NCBI GenBank assembly: GCA_905331475.1
Contig: CAJNYU010003513.1
Location: 1-64,000, forward strand
From: Rotaria socialis
Lineage: Eukaryota > Rotifera > Eurotatoria > Philodinida > Philodinidae
DNA length: 64,000 bases
Direction of reading: 5' to 3'
In this document: positions 1 through 12,895 of the stretch, in pieces
Layout of the letters: the number at the start of each line of letters is the position of its first letter
How positions within the stretch are numbered: position 1 is the stretch's first letter
Notes under the pieces: generated by a model
What the model was told of the DNA's origin: nothing
Database searches by the model: none
Seen by the model: the letters and a program-made list of their open reading frames with translations, nothing else
Position numbers and translations under genes: made by a program

Positions 1-254
1 CGAAGATTTCATACATTTCATGATCGAATATCTTCACATACTGCTTCAACATGATTTTATTTTAATTCTTCAATATAAATATAACCATGATCATTTTCTT
101 TTACAACAACTGACTTGATTTGAAATGCCTTTTTTTAAGGAAAATAAAATAAAATAAATAATTCTTTGCAATTTGTTACTTTTTCATTATTTTCTAAAGC
201 AAGATTTCAAAGATTTGGTGATTTAACATTAGTTGATAAACTTTGTTAATTTAT

Positions 255-361
255 TTAATCGGGGATTTTATCTTCTTCTTCATGTTCATCATATTCACGA
301 CGTCCTTCTCTTGGATCATAAAATTCTTTTAAATATTTTTTCATTTCAATTGCATCCAGAG
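255..361 (-). CDS. Orphan C-terminal exon of an unrecognised protein
   Basis: On the minus strand an acceptor AG is followed by an open segment of about 34 codons ending in TAA at 255-257. The peptide is charged: it contains MKKYLKEFYDPREGRRE and then an acidic tail ending KIPD. Codon usage looks coding. I could not find a matching upstream exon between 362 and 900, so this is either the last exon of a gene with a long intron or a relic cut off by the element at 829-1451. Family not recognised. Confidence 0.4.
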
Positions 362-828
362 CTCATTTTCATATATAGCGTGTGTGAAATGTTGTTTGAT
401 ATTAGATGAAACCTTTCGTCTATTCTAAAGCTATAGCTCATGAATAAAATGTATATTTCTTTAATCTTATTAGAGTAAAAGAAAGAATCAAGTCTTTAGT
501 AACACCAAGGATAAATAAAACTTGACTCAGCTCAAAAAGATTTCTTTTGAACCATTCATAAGTATCTTGAAAACGATGCATAGAAACTGAATCTTTTGTT
601 TTTTTTTCCTCTAGTTTAAAGTCATCTTATATCATTCATGTATGAACATATATTCTCGGCATTCTTTTTTTTTATTCTGATCATATTGCGACATATGTCC
701 ATCATAAGATACAACTAAATGAATCTAACAAATGTGTATTCTATTTTTATTGAGAGAAACTAAAGTAGCATTGGTATTTTCTAGATAATGAAGTAAAATG
801 AATGATAATCTCGAAGATAAAAAGAAAA
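362..828. other. Gap without recognisable gene
   Basis: AT-rich sequence with homopolymer T tracts. I see no open coding segment with splice signals and no RNA gene. Confidence 0.4.
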
Positions 829-1451
829 CACACTCTAAACTAAAATGTGTCGCATATATGTGTCCCAGGCTGTGTGTCGACTATCGATTCACTCTTTTGC
901 TTTGCGTTAAAGGCCCTATATAGAGAACTCGATTGAACATGCGAAAGTTATATATTTTCATTTAAATTATTTCCTCGGAACGAACAATCCGATAGCTGGA
1001 TTCAACCGGATTCGATCGACTCCTGAAATTCCTATCGAATTCAGTTGTTGGATTTAGTCGAATGTTCACCGGATTCCAACACTAGAGATCCGTTAGTAGT
1101 TCCTCAACCTGGAATCCCATGGGACTTTGTCGGCAAGTCGAGTTTTATTAGATCCGATTGGATTCATTCACCTGGGTTCTCGATTAATAATTAGCCGAGA
1201 GAACGCCCACCTTGGTCATTGATCGAGGTGGGACTACCCGAAAATGACCTGGTAAAAACCGGACCGATTCGAGAGCGGACACATTTCAAGATCTGACCTG
1301 CTTGAGTTTTCAGAAATTAAACTGTTCAAATAGACCAAAGTAGAAAAAATTCTGGCTAGTGAGTTTAAAAAAAACGATTTCAGAATATGTCGCATGTGTC
1401 GTATGTTGTGTCACAAATCACGACACATGCGACACATTTTAACTTAGTGTG
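829..1451. mobile_element. Non-autonomous TIR element, ~620 bp
   Basis: The ends match as imperfect inverted repeats of about 30 bp. The left end reads cacactctaaactaaaatg then tgtcgcat. The right end, reverse-complemented, reads cacactaagttaaaatgtg then tcgcatgtgtcg. The right end also holds a nested hairpin: tgtcgcatgtgtcg (1389-1402) pairs with cgacacatgcgaca (1421-1434). The interior is more GC-rich than its flanks and repeats motifs such as ccggattc. No transposase ORF is present, so it would be a MITE-like element. I could not define a target-site duplication with certainty. Confidence 0.5.
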
Positions 1452-2206
1452 AACCGCAGTTAATGTTTAGTCTCTTTCATATAAATTCACTAAGCTCTTG
1501 CTTATGAGTAACTGTTTTGAAGATGGTAAATTCGATATACTTGATAGACTCCCATTTGAACATGAATTATTCATATTCAATTCTTAACCACAAGAACATA
1601 CGCAACATCTTACGTTATAGGAATGCACACATTGACTATGTCACATAGTTTCTTTCTGACTGAAACATTCGGTTACTTTGATTGACAATTCTTAAAATTG
1701 AATCAACTAGTTTTTTTTAACTGTAATCGTCTTAAATATCTCGAATGTTGAAAATAAAACTTTTTGCTCCATTAACTTTTAGAAAGACAATCAACGACAA
1801 CTGTAGAGTTTGCTCTATATTAACAAAATCGGTATTCTATGGACTGCTGGACTTAACTTGAGTTTACTTCCTACTACCACTATACTACCCTGGCCAGCTT
1901 AGCATCTATCTCTTCGTTTTACTCTGTAAGTCATAAACCAGTAGGTCATTTATGACTTGAAAAGAAAATCTGATTGATTCATACATATGATGGAGACAAA
2001 AGTTGAGCGACATCTTTGAATACTCACATTGAGCCTCTGATATTATTGAAAACAATGGAAGATATGAGATGGCGTATGCATTCAATTGCATGGGATCATT
2101 TTTTTCGAGTGAATGATTTTGTTCAATTAGAAAACTCAATAGCTCTCACCATTTTTCTATTTTGCAATACTCTCAATTTCAAGGTTCACATGAATGATTT
2201 TTAGAT
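1452..2206. other. Gap / upstream region of the PRDM-like gene
   Basis: No convincing coding segment. A short open stretch near 2055-2150 precedes the PRDM-like start but is separated from it by stops, so I read this as 5' flank or UTR. Confidence 0.4.
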
Positions 2207-5200
2207 ATGACTGAAGATAATATTCAATTACCAGATTATCTTTGTTTTAAACCATCCAAAGTTAAAATTGGACAGAATGGTATGCCTAAAAAATTCTATT
2301 GAAAGAAGATAGTTGCATTTTTCTTTAGGTCTATTTGCTACACGAACTTTAAAACCTAATGAACCCTTAGGAGTGTATCGTGGAAAAATTCGTCGTATTT
2401 TACCTCAAACAGCTGATGAAGAATATGTTTGGGCTGTAAGTTTAGTTTTATTGTTCGACATGTTTTCATTATTTTCTTCTAGATTTTAAGTTCTCGTGGT
2501 GTCACCGTGTTTTATATAGATGCAAGTAATCCCAATGATGGAAATTTTCTTCGTTTTATACGATGGACACATGATAAATCACAACAAAATATTGTTTGTA
2601 TGCAACAAAATCAACAGATTCATTATTTTTCATTACGAGTAAATTGAATAAATACTTTGTTTTTTTTTATACACAAATGATTTTTTTTTCTCCAGACAAT
2701 CCATCCCGATGAAGAATTATTAACATTTATTGAACAACAAAAATCAAAAAAGAAAGGTATTTGAATAGTAAAATAAAGATAAAATATCTTTTTTTCCTGA
2801 ATTAGATAAAAGAGAAAATGGTCGAACACGTCGTGAAACTCGACAACAACAATCAACTGAACATCAAGATAATCCTGCAATAAAAATTTTCGAACAAGAT
2901 CCTGGCAATGAATTTATCGATGATGATAATGTACATTTAGTTATGAATAATCGTTCATTAGAATTTGAATTACAAATAACAAAAAAATTTCTCTCCGAAA
3001 CATTTATTAGCGATGGAGTTAAACAGACATGTCTCAAATGTGATATTTGCCATCAAAGTAATATACTTTTATTTTCTTCTCTGGTTCTAATCTCTGTTTT
3101 TTTATTTCATAATAATAGTTTTCATGTCAAATGTTGCATTTAAAGTAAGCTAATCTTTTTTTTTCGAAAATCAGATTTTCACTGTTTCTGTCTCTAGTTT
3201 CATTATCATACATATCATATCACACCACAATATTTATCTCCAGCAAATCGTCCACGTACAAAAGTACGTGATAGTTGTAATATATGTCGATACTCTTTTA
3301 TTGCTAATGATGTAAAAAGTGTCGTTGTCGATTTACTCGAAGGTAAAAAATTCAATTTCAAACTAAATAAAAGAATTGTTTTTTCTTTTGAAGTTGTTGC
3401 GGGTGGTGAACGCTTACAAGAAAATCGTTATCTTCGTTTACATATCTATCGTTGCCATTGGTGTGCTCCTATAGATGCACATTATAATACAGCTAAACAA
3501 TTATCTCAACATGTCCGTTCAAAACATTATCGTTTATTACAAGCACTACTTGCTACACAAGCAAATCGTCTTCAAAATAATTCCAATCAAACTCGTGGAA
3601 AACGATCTCGTGATAATGAACAAGATGAAAGTAAAACTTTTTTCTGCAAACAAAGAATCTCTTAATGGATTTTAGTATTTTAGATAATTTTAATTCCAAT
3701 TTGTCATCATCAACATTACATCAAGAACGCAATCATCGCTCAACAAATTTTCTGCAAACAAATAATAATCATGACTCTTCACATCGTTTACCAATACCTA
3801 TTGGTTTACCTGATCCTTTAACAGGTAGAAAGATTGTCTATTGAGCTGATTTAAATATTTTTTTTCGCACACATTTAGATCGTGATTGTCAACAATTATT
3901 TACTATTGGTGAACAAGTTGCATATAATGTTTCAAATTGTATTGATGGTACACTGGAAGATATACAACAAAATGAAACATTTTGTCGCCAACATATGGAT
4001 GATGATAGTGAAACTACAAAATTAACATCGATTGAACATTTCCTAACACAATATCCACTTGTACGTGAATTATTAGGACCAAGACGTCGGCATGATACTG
4101 TTATACAACATTTATCTGATGATTATTTTGATCATCCGAAAAATCAAAATATTGATATGAGTAAATATTATCAACGACAAAAATCTATACCTGAACGACG
4201 TTTTATTATGAATCGATATTTATGTTTATTATGTACGGAACGTTTTTCATCGCCCATTGAACTGATTGAGCATGAGAAAAAAATTCATCAGAAAAAAGTT
4301 TCACAATACGATTGGGGATGGAATTCAATTGGATTTCTTCAATCAAATCCGTATGCTTTTATATTAGAATTAGAAAATGAATTAAAACAACAACAAGAAC
4401 GAACAAAACATGAATCACAAAGTTTTTTAATGAATAATAATAATAGTTTAAGAAACAAAGTAGGTGCACGACGTCGTTCTACATCGTCAAACGATCGATC
4501 GCCAATAATTAAACAAGAAGGTAAACTAATTCAAGTCAATATTATCTAGAATAGTTGACGATTTCTTCTAGATATTAAACCACCACCACCACCACCGAGA
4601 ACTTCTTCAAAGCGTATTAAACGAGAACTTCAACGATCAAATACATGTCCTGTTTTAGACAATAATTCACCGGAAAAAGATGAACCACAATCGGGTCAAC
4701 GTAAATCGAAACGTTTACGAAAATCAAATATGATTTCTCCACCTCCATCGCCTAAACCTATTCCCGAAAAAGTTACTATAAAAAAAGAACAAATGAGTTC
4801 GCTCAAATCTTCAACAACAAAAGATACAACGAATCCAAATCAAATTATTGTTAAAACCGATAAACGTTATTATTGGTGTACAAAATGCTCAAAAGTCTAT
4901 CTTAATTTAATATCACTCTATACCGAATCTCATTATCGTCAATGTGTTGGAGAAGATCAACATTTTAATGTTATACATGATCCATCATTTTTTAATGATG
5001 AAAAAATTCTTCAACAATTACCATCAAATATGAATAATCACAAAACATCATCAGATTCCAATGAAACATTGAATGATACCAATAAAAAAGAGTCCCTATT
5101 TTTTTCTAAAACAACAGACGATTCACGTACATATTTTATCAATGGAAAACCAATACGTATGAGTACAATCAATCGACCAATAACAGTTAAAGATCTTCGT

Positions 5201-6180
5201 CAACAATTTCAACAACAAACATCATTCACAACAAATAATCCTAGCGAAGAATATATCTATCATCAACGACAATCACCATCAAAAGCAACAAAAAGTCGTG
5301 CATCACGTTCGAATGAAAATAAAAATTGGTCAAATGAATCTACGGTTAAAGTTATTCCAACGCCACGTTCATTCGATACGTTTGGTATCAGTTCAGATGA
5401 AGAGGACGAAGAAAAAGATAGTAGTAAATCAAACATGAAACAAGAAAAACCAGAAATTGAAAAAACACTTGTGAAACGTCGGTATGATTCGGAATATACA
5501 TCAATCGAACAAGACGATTTGGATACTCAGAAACAATTCACGTCAAAAAAAAGTCAACCTACATCGACTGGACGAGTAAGTATTTCGTAGAACAATGAGA
5601 GTCACCACTCATCATATTTATATTGCTGTAGTCTGTTAATGCTACAACTAGCCAATCACGATCATCTGTGCGAAATTCATGGAAACAAACTGATGATGTT
5701 GATCAATCGATGGAATGGTTAGAAATGTTTTTGCTTATGAATATAAAACTTGAACATATTTATTTTAGTGCAAAAACTTCATCGACATCAACCAATCGTA
5801 CTCACATACCAGATGCATTACAAGATTATGATCATGTATGTGAAAAATGTAATATGCCATTCAGTAGTCAAACATCACTTGATGAACATCAAAATGGACA
5901 GTAAATATTTTTGTCTTTTTACTATCTTTCTATACTTCTTTTTTTGCATAGATGTTTAGAAATGAATGTTCTTGCATCGTGTGGTTCATGGTTTCGTTGT
6001 CCATTATGTTCGTTGACATATTGTGATGCTAATCTCATGTCATTACATATAAATAAGACACATCGTGATGTACTTAAAAATAATCAACGAGCTCATTCTC
6101 AACGTCGATCAAATACCAATCGTAATAATCTAACGATGTCAACATCACGATCTGAAAATCATCGTCGTAAATTTTCGTAG
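2207..6180 (+). CDS. PRDM-like PR/SET domain zinc-finger protein
   Basis: Probable chromatin or transcription regulator of the PRDM family. It has about 14 short exons; the first eight introns were checked and keep frame (exons 2207-2279, 2329-2435, 2483-2638, 2696-2756, 2806-3057, 3119-3144, 3198-3342 and on). The N-terminus carries a PR/SET domain: GLFATRTLKPNEPLGVYRG, then NFLRFIRWTHDKSQQNIV, then IHPDEELLTF, the layout of PRDM PR domains. C2H2-type fingers follow: CDICHQS with HYHTYH (split by a 26-nt exon), CNIC, CHWC with HVRSKH, LCLLC with HEKKIH, CTKC with HYRQC, CEKCNMPF with HQNGQC, and CPLC with HINKTH. The region between them is low-complexity and basic, with a polyproline run. 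PRDM subfamily not assigned. The start is the first in-frame ATG before the PR domain. It is tail-to-tail with the decarboxylase gene, 191 bp apart. Confidence 0.85.
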
Positions 6181-6371
6181 AATAAAATTGTAGTCGTGTT
6201 CATTTCTGTTTGCTTGTTCTTTGTCAGTTTCATTTCTTCTTCGATTGTTTCTTTTACGTCGTCGAAAATACATAAAAGTCATAAAAAAACTCATACCGTA
6301 CTCTAGATTTTTATTGTTAAAAAGAAAAGGAAAAATTCTCGTTTATAGTTTAATTTCGTCGAATAATAATA

Positions 6372-7969
6372 TTATGAAGAAAGAAGTTTTGTAGCAACTT
6401 CATCGATAACATTCCAAGAAGATTCAATATGCTTTTCTTCTGTTAACGATGAACACACAGCAAAACGTAAAATATATTTCTCTTTCACATTTGCTGATAC
6501 AAGATAAATACGTTTATCATTATTTAATGCATCAAATAAACTTTTATTCAATTCATTTGAACCATCTTTTAATCGAAAACAGACAAGACCCAATTGTGGA
6601 GCAGGAAAAATAATTTCAAAACGTGCATCTTTACTAATTAATGAAATAAAATATTCAGCTAATTGAATATGCTTACGAATATATTTTCGTAATCCGTCTA
6701 AACCAAATGATCGAAAAACGAACCTAAAAAATAAAAATGATTTAGAGGAAACAAAATTTTCATCTAACTTACCAAAGTTTAAGTGATCGAAATCGTCGTC
6801 CAAGAGGAATTTGCCAATGTCGATAATCGGGTGCCGATGATTGATATTCATGTTGTAAATACAGTGGATCAACATTGAAAGCATCAATAAAATGTTTTCG
6901 ATCTTTAAGATACATTGCTGAACAGTCAAAATTAACCAACATCCATTTGTGTGGATTGAAATTAAACGATTCAGCATATTCGATACCATTTAGCAAATGT
7001 CGATATTCAGGACAAATAAAAGCATTTCCAGCATAGGCTGCATCTATATGCATCCATATATGTTCTTTTTCGCATACACGTCCAACACTCATCAAATCAT
7101 CAAAAGCACACTAAAATTATCATTAGAAAAAAAAACGAATCTTTCTGTTTTTCTGTTTTCTTCTGAATCTATATTTACTGTTGCAGTTGTACCGAGTGTA
7201 GCAACGATAAAGAATGGTATTAATCCCTTTTTTCGGTCTTCAGCAATGGCTGCTTCAAGTTGTTCGCCACGCATAACACAATCTGGACCAGAACTAATTT
7301 TACGCATTTGGCAACCAACAATTAGTGCACCTTTATCAACAGATGAATGAGCTTGATCAGAACAATAGACCACCAATTGATCGAGTAAACGACCCAGTGT
7401 TAATGTTGAATCTTCAGCTTTTTTCTCTGTAAAAATTCTTGAACGAGCTGCAAGTAATGCAACAATGGTTGCTTCGCTGGCCGTACCTATTTCATCCATG
7501 TAAATAAATTATTTTCACTTTTGCCTCTGTAAAAGTTACCTTGAATAATTCCACCACCATTGCCAGTAGAAAGAAAAAATTCTGGTAAATCCATTGCTTT
7601 TGCTAGCCAATCCATAACAATACCTTCGAGTTCTGTACACGCTGGTGATGCAATCCATGAAAATCCAATACAAGCAATACCACCGGATAGAATATCCGCA
7701 CAAATAGCTGGGTAGGATGCAGCCGTTGGAAAATAAGCATGAAACCTTGGACTATGCCAATGCGTAACACCTACCATGATGGTTGATTCAAGATCATCAA
7801 CAATCGATTGAAATGGTTCAGGTTGTTCAGGTGCTTCAGTAGGTAATAATTGGCGTAAATAGCCTGGCTTTACATTTGGAACAACAGGACGAGCTTCTAG
7901 CGAACGCCAATAGTCAGCAACAAATCCAAGCATCATTGCTCCACACGATACAAGAGCATCAGAATCCAT
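6372..7969 (-). CDS. Aromatic-L-amino-acid decarboxylase (PLP group II)
   Basis: PLP-dependent decarboxylase making biogenic amines (dopamine/serotonin, tyramine or histamine type). Four exons join in frame to 475 aa: 7540-7969, 7179-7486, 6773-7110 and 6372-6723. This matches the ~480 aa family length. Seen in order: [17 protein letters not shown] with [11 protein letters not shown]; the substrate/PLP segment [45 protein letters not shown]; the PLP-ring-stacking His in [20 protein letters not shown] with the PLP Asp; and the Schiff-base Lys in [16 protein letters not shown]. All catalytic residues are present. I cannot tell DDC from tyrosine or histidine decarboxylase by eye; the N-terminus and ASPACTELE are most DDC-like. 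The start ATG at 7969 aligns with the usual family start. Confidence 0.93.
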
Positions 7970-8214
7970 TTTCTTTTTTGTCTACAACAAAATAAAAAGC
8001 TTTCAGATGTGACTTTTTTTATTTTATCAGAAAAAAAGAAATACGAATACCATTCCTTGATCGAACACAGAGAACAGCTAGGAAGAAAAAAAAATGCGAG
8101 GAAGGAAATGACTCCTACTATTGTCGCCGTTATATAGTGATTGATGAATAACAGTTATTTCTCTTTATGTTTTCTTCTATTGAACTCAATGTCAAATAAT
8201 ATTCATATGCAATC

Positions 8215-8240
8215 ATGAGACGTCAAATCGGACGTCTCAT
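8215..8240. promoter_or_regulatory. Perfect 10-bp inverted repeat containing GACGTC
   Basis: atgagacgtc, six bases, then gacgtctcat: a perfect dyad in the 392-bp intergenic region between two divergently transcribed genes (decarboxylase and the small secreted protein). Each arm contains the GACGTC core seen in CRE/ATF-like sites. A regulatory role is inferred from position and symmetry only. Confidence 0.35.
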
Positions 8241-8361
8241 TTAAAAGTCTAATAGATCGTACAGCAAGATCATTCAGTATGCAAACGTTTTCTGATGAAA
8301 TTTTTCTTCGAGGGTTTCTTTCTAATTTAGTACTAATTAGCGCGCATGCGTAAAATTATAT

Positions 8362-8733
8362 ATGTTATCTTTGTATCATATTATTATTTTTTTTTTATTA
8401 GTTATAAATAATATTTTTAGTCTTTTAAATGTATTTACACGATCCGAATCAAGTCAATTTAAAGAAAAATGTGGCCATAGTGTTCTATTAAATAATAATT
8501 ATTGGGTATTACAACAAACACGCCATGCACTAGAAGCTATCTATAAAAACGAACTAACATTTGCTGCTTTACCTTGGAATCGAATTTCAATGTCTATTCA
8601 ACAAGTATACAATGCTTGTTTAATCGACGACATAAAATATTCTAGAGAACGAATGCACGTACGCAAAGCAACATTAAAAGCAGGTACCTTACTTGCTAAA
8701 AAAGTCAAAGATATCAGTTACCCACCACGCTGA
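8362..8733 (+). CDS. Small secreted protein, unknown function
   Basis: A single-exon 123-codon ORF with a true ATG. Residues 1-24 form a typical signal peptide, with a hydrophobic run IIIFFLLVINNIFSLL. The mature part has only two cysteines (in KCGHS and NACLID), a basic C-terminus (RKATLKAGTLLAKKVKD) and ends SYPPR. There are no dibasic-flanked repeats as in a neuropeptide precursor, and I recognise no family. It is divergent from the decarboxylase gene. The length, signal peptide and codon use argue for a real gene. Confidence 0.55.
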   Translation: MLSLYHIIIFFLLVINNIFSLLNVFTRSESSQFKEKCGHSVLLNNNYWVLQQTRHALEAIYKNELTFAALPWNRISMSIQQVYNACLIDDIKYSRERMHVRKATLKAGTLLAKKVKDISYPPR

Positions 8734-8993
8734 TAAACTTTAGCATGAGTTGATATCTTTTAAATAACTATTAAACGAAAGAGTACTTTAGTACAAAAAG
8801 GAAAAGATAATATAGTTACTCAGTTTTTATTCCATATATATATATATTAGATAAAAAATAATCATTGATATGTAGCTGGGAAGAAAAAAACGAGCTATTT
8901 TTTCTCATTGTTAGTCATCTTAAACAAGCTAGTAGATAGATAAGGATTATGAATGGCAAATATATTTTATTTTTATTATCAAATATTATTAAA

Positions 8994-10928
8994 CTAAAAA
9001 AAGCTAAATAATGCAATAGTATATAAAATACTACTAATTGTTAACAATGAAGTTTGTTTTATTATTCTTTCTCCATGATTGCTTTCATCTGGGTCATGTG
9101 TTCTTTTACAAGCTAATCCTTTTGTATAACATTGTTCAAATTCACGAACAACACGTTTATCGTTGTCAACAAGTTGTCGCCGTTCTCGACTCATTCTAAT
9201 ATGCATTTGATTTACATGCAATGCTTGTGTAGCATTTACTGACGCAATAGCTAAACAGTCAAATAAGCATTCATCCGGAAATTCATTGTTGTTCGATGAA
9301 CAAATGCGTTCACATTCGTTGGGCAATTGTGATTCTTCTAAAGATATATGGCGACGTTGACGTGTTGTGCCAACTATAGTTTTCCGTTGACTTTGTGCAA
9401 AACGTTCTTTTAAACGTGCAATGATAGCTTGCCGATCGATAATTTCATTTTGAGGACAACCTGTTATTAAATATCCATCGGAATTATTTAATAACAATTC
9501 CGATGAACGAACAACAAAAAAATAAAAATTTGCCCATCGATTAACTATGATTTGTGTCGATGTTGGAACATGAATCAAAGCGATATGACCTTCAGTCGCA
9601 TGTTTTTCGCTATAATCAATTTTTATTATTGACGATGCTAACGAATCAAAATAGATTAATTCTAATGGCAATTTACCATTGGATACTTTATAATACGAAA
9701 TTAAACTACCATTGGAATTAAAGAAATCAATTTGTAAAGATGTAATTGCAGTTGCTGTCAGGTCCGGATCGCCGACATACTTGGACACACCAGTTATTTT
9801 AAAATGAGGATTTGATAGATACGTGCGATTGTGTAATAATCTGCATGTGATCGGTTTGTTTGTATGAAGTTGAAGAATATGTGGATCACCTAAAACGAGC
9901 AATTCAATTCATCATATAGACTCCGTATGATAGTTATGTTGAAATTGGCTAATAGCAGCATGCAAGATATTGTAATTTCCTTTGGCAGCTAATAAATCAT
10001 CAAGAGAAATTCGCACGATAATTGATCTACGTCTATGCTAGCTTTGTTTCGATGAAAGAAAACAAAAAAAAATAGATGAACAAATATAAATACCATGAAT
10101 AGATGATGTCGCTCGTTTTGATTGTGCAAATCCTTCTACATTTTGACTTGGTAATTTTTGTTTGACAATTTTCATGATATTTAATGATGTTGATGTTGAT
10201 TCATTATGCTTATCGGGTACCGCTAATAGTTCTTTGAAAACAAATACTTCTTTGGTTGCTGTTGGACAACTAGTTGGAATTGAATTGTAAATACATCGAA
10301 GAAAATCTTCTGACCATTTCGTGATTTCATTCAATGATGTTTTTGTTTGCAATATTGTATGAATGTTTTGTTTAAATATTGTTAAACATTCTTTATGTTT
10401 ATTTAAAGTTGTTTTTGTTAAACAATTCAATAACGACCGATCAAATTGTTGTGAAAAATGATCTAAAAATATAAATTGAATTTTTTGTCATTGAACACAA
10501 AAATCAACAGAAAGTCGCTCAGACATACTTGACAGTTTATCTCCATCACAAAAAGGGATCAAATTTTGTAGATAATGATTATCATCATAGACTTTTTTAT
10601 CATAATTAAAATATTCCAATGGTAATTGATAACTCTCAATTAAATTTAATATATGTCGATTGAAACCAGCTCTTATTCCATCACAATGCTTTAATTTTGT
10701 ATCTAAACATCGTTTTATATCTTGGTATATACGACAATGCGCATTGTAAAATTGAACACTATCCATTGAATAATTTAAAAAGCCAGCTGATCCAGAATCA
10801 AAACAAATTTCTGGCAATGAATCTCGAACAAAATCAGTCAGTGATGGTGTATGACAATGACTATCGTCTGCTTGAAGAGAGATACTCATTGGTAAAAGCA
10901 AGAAAATAATTATCATTGAAAACCACAT
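8994..10928 (-). CDS. Repulsive guidance molecule (RGM/hemojuvelin family)
   Basis: Extracellular GPI-anchored protein; family members are BMP co-receptors and neogenin ligands. Three exons (10499-10928, 10094-10462, 8994-9889) join in frame to 564 aa, longer than vertebrate RGMs (~430-450). Features in order: signal peptide (MWFSMIIIFLLLPMSIS); Cys-rich RGM N-domain (CRIYQDIKRCLDTKLKHC); a long linker; GDPH immediately after the second splice junction, which is the autocleavage motif opening the partial von Willebrand D domain; the GCPQNEIID segment; the C-domain with CERIC and DECLFDCLA; and a hydrophobic tail (LLTISSILYTIALFSFF) fitting a GPI signal. The dibasic RQRR and RERR sites could be proprotein convertase sites. 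The first donor (GTGTTC) is weak, so that junction is less certain. Confidence 0.85.
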
Positions 10929-12895
10929 CGTTTTGAGGTACAGTACTTTGTATTACTGAGACATATTACTGACTCCTACTGATTATATGCGCATGTTTTT
11001 TTTTATTCAACCAAATATGGTGTTTTTTTCTTTTTCTCCTTTCGTCATGACGGCAAGAAAAGACAAATAGACAATCGATATAAGACCAAAATAAAGAAGA
11101 CAACATAGACTTTTTTCTTGCTCTCTCTGTCTCGACATGATATTATTTTCTCTATTATGGTACATGTATGGTATAGAAAGGATTTTTGATTGATGCATTC
11201 CAAGAATTAATAACAAAACAGTCGATACGGAAGATTCAAAACCGAATGTTTTCTTCCTCTTTTTTTGTTTTTTAAATATTATTCAACGGAAATATGAGAA
11301 CTATTTTTAATTTCTATTTTTCTCGACAAATATTACTTAGGTAATCAAGAAAGATAAACAATTTCTTCGTGTCACTTGCAAGCTTAAGGATATAATACAT
11401 TCGTTTTTGACAACAACAATATTTTTCTGAATTGATATTCTATTATGAAATTGCTGTGTATTTAATCTGAAGAGATCAACAAAACAGTGCAATGAAGCAG
11501 CAGAATAAGAAACCCATAAAAACAAACTATTACATCCAAATTCTAGGAATAGTCAAGCTATTAGTCTTTGAAAGGATTGACAAATTGAAGCTGTCTTTTA
11601 CTAATGTTTGATGGTATCGAGTATGGTGTAATCTGGATTCTGGGTAGAAAGTACACAGCGGTATAATATCGACCCATAGCGAGTATAATTATCCAGAAAA
11701 GATTATGTCGAAATACCGAATACGTATTCGAACTTTATTACTGGTAACATTTAGCTTGTTATGATTGGCTTAGCCATAGGTACAAGAAGTAATCAAATGT
11801 TATACTACGTATTGGCATGATTACAGCCTAGTGGAATCAAAACATGCATCTATAAGCTATTCAGAGAGCCATTGGTAATGAACTAGTTTTAGTTATAGAG
11901 ATATTTTCATTTGATTGCCTTGCCAAAATGATGTACTTCATCGATAGAATAACGCACGTGAAAAAATTTACACATTAATACATGCAAATTTGATCACTCT
12001 TTACTATCTTCGAAAAACACGACACTATTCACCCAATGAAATTAATTGAACGCTTATCTAATTTTTTGTCCTTATTTCATAATATGATTAGCCTTGATTA
12101 ATTAATATATTCATAGGAAATTAGTTAAAATACTTGTCACATATTTCTCGTCTTTAACGTTTTGTTTTTTGACACTGATTTCTTTGGCATATGATAGAAT
12201 CGATGTAATCTTTTAATTAAATTTCTAAATGTGTCGCCCAGGTGCTTTTAAATCATGAGATTGTCTTTCTTTCCGCCAATGATTAAATATTGCCGATACA
12301 GTTCAAGAAAATTGAAAACTTTTATGATTTATGATGGATATCTAACTTGAATATAGTGTGACATATGTTATTAACTTTCAAAATATTTGACGAATAGCAC
12401 ATCGGACAGATGCGCAAAAATGAAAAGATTTGTCTTATGAGAGAGAACAAAATTGGATTGAAATTTATTGAAAATGTTATAAATAAAAAGAAAAAAAGAT
12501 TGAAAAACAGAAAATGATTGCATGGGAATATTAAAACAAAACGTACAAACGTCGAATTCTAAGGAGCAAAAAAAACTAAGAAGAATAAGAGATATATTAT
12601 TGTAAAAAGAAGAACAAATTTTATAAGAATAAAAAGAGAAAGAACGCTTTCTTTTTATTTCTATTTTTATTTAAAACCAATGAAGTAGGTAGAAATAGTA
12701 GCTGAAATATTAAAAACGAACAATAAAAAAAAGAGAAATAAAACAATAAATAAGGTTAAACGCGTGCCTTATTTTTTTTTTGCCTTCTTAGAGCAATATA
12801 TTTGTCTCTACATTGACGGAACAAACAATAGAACATTAAATATCCTCGACTTCCATTCTCGCGGTCAATTGAATGATGACTATTGTATTTAGTCA
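10929..12895. other. Long intergenic gap (~2 kb)
   Basis: Upstream of the RGM start and downstream of the low-complexity gene. AT-rich; short open stretches only, none with splice continuity or a recognisable motif. 12400-12780 is A-rich and could be 3' UTR of the gene to the right. Confidence 0.4.

Noticed and set aside
9905..10035. Open segment in the second RGM intron that could be a cassette exon
   Set aside because: Its reading frame is incompatible with the phase-1 junction that joins the flanking exons to form GDPH, and it has no usable donor.
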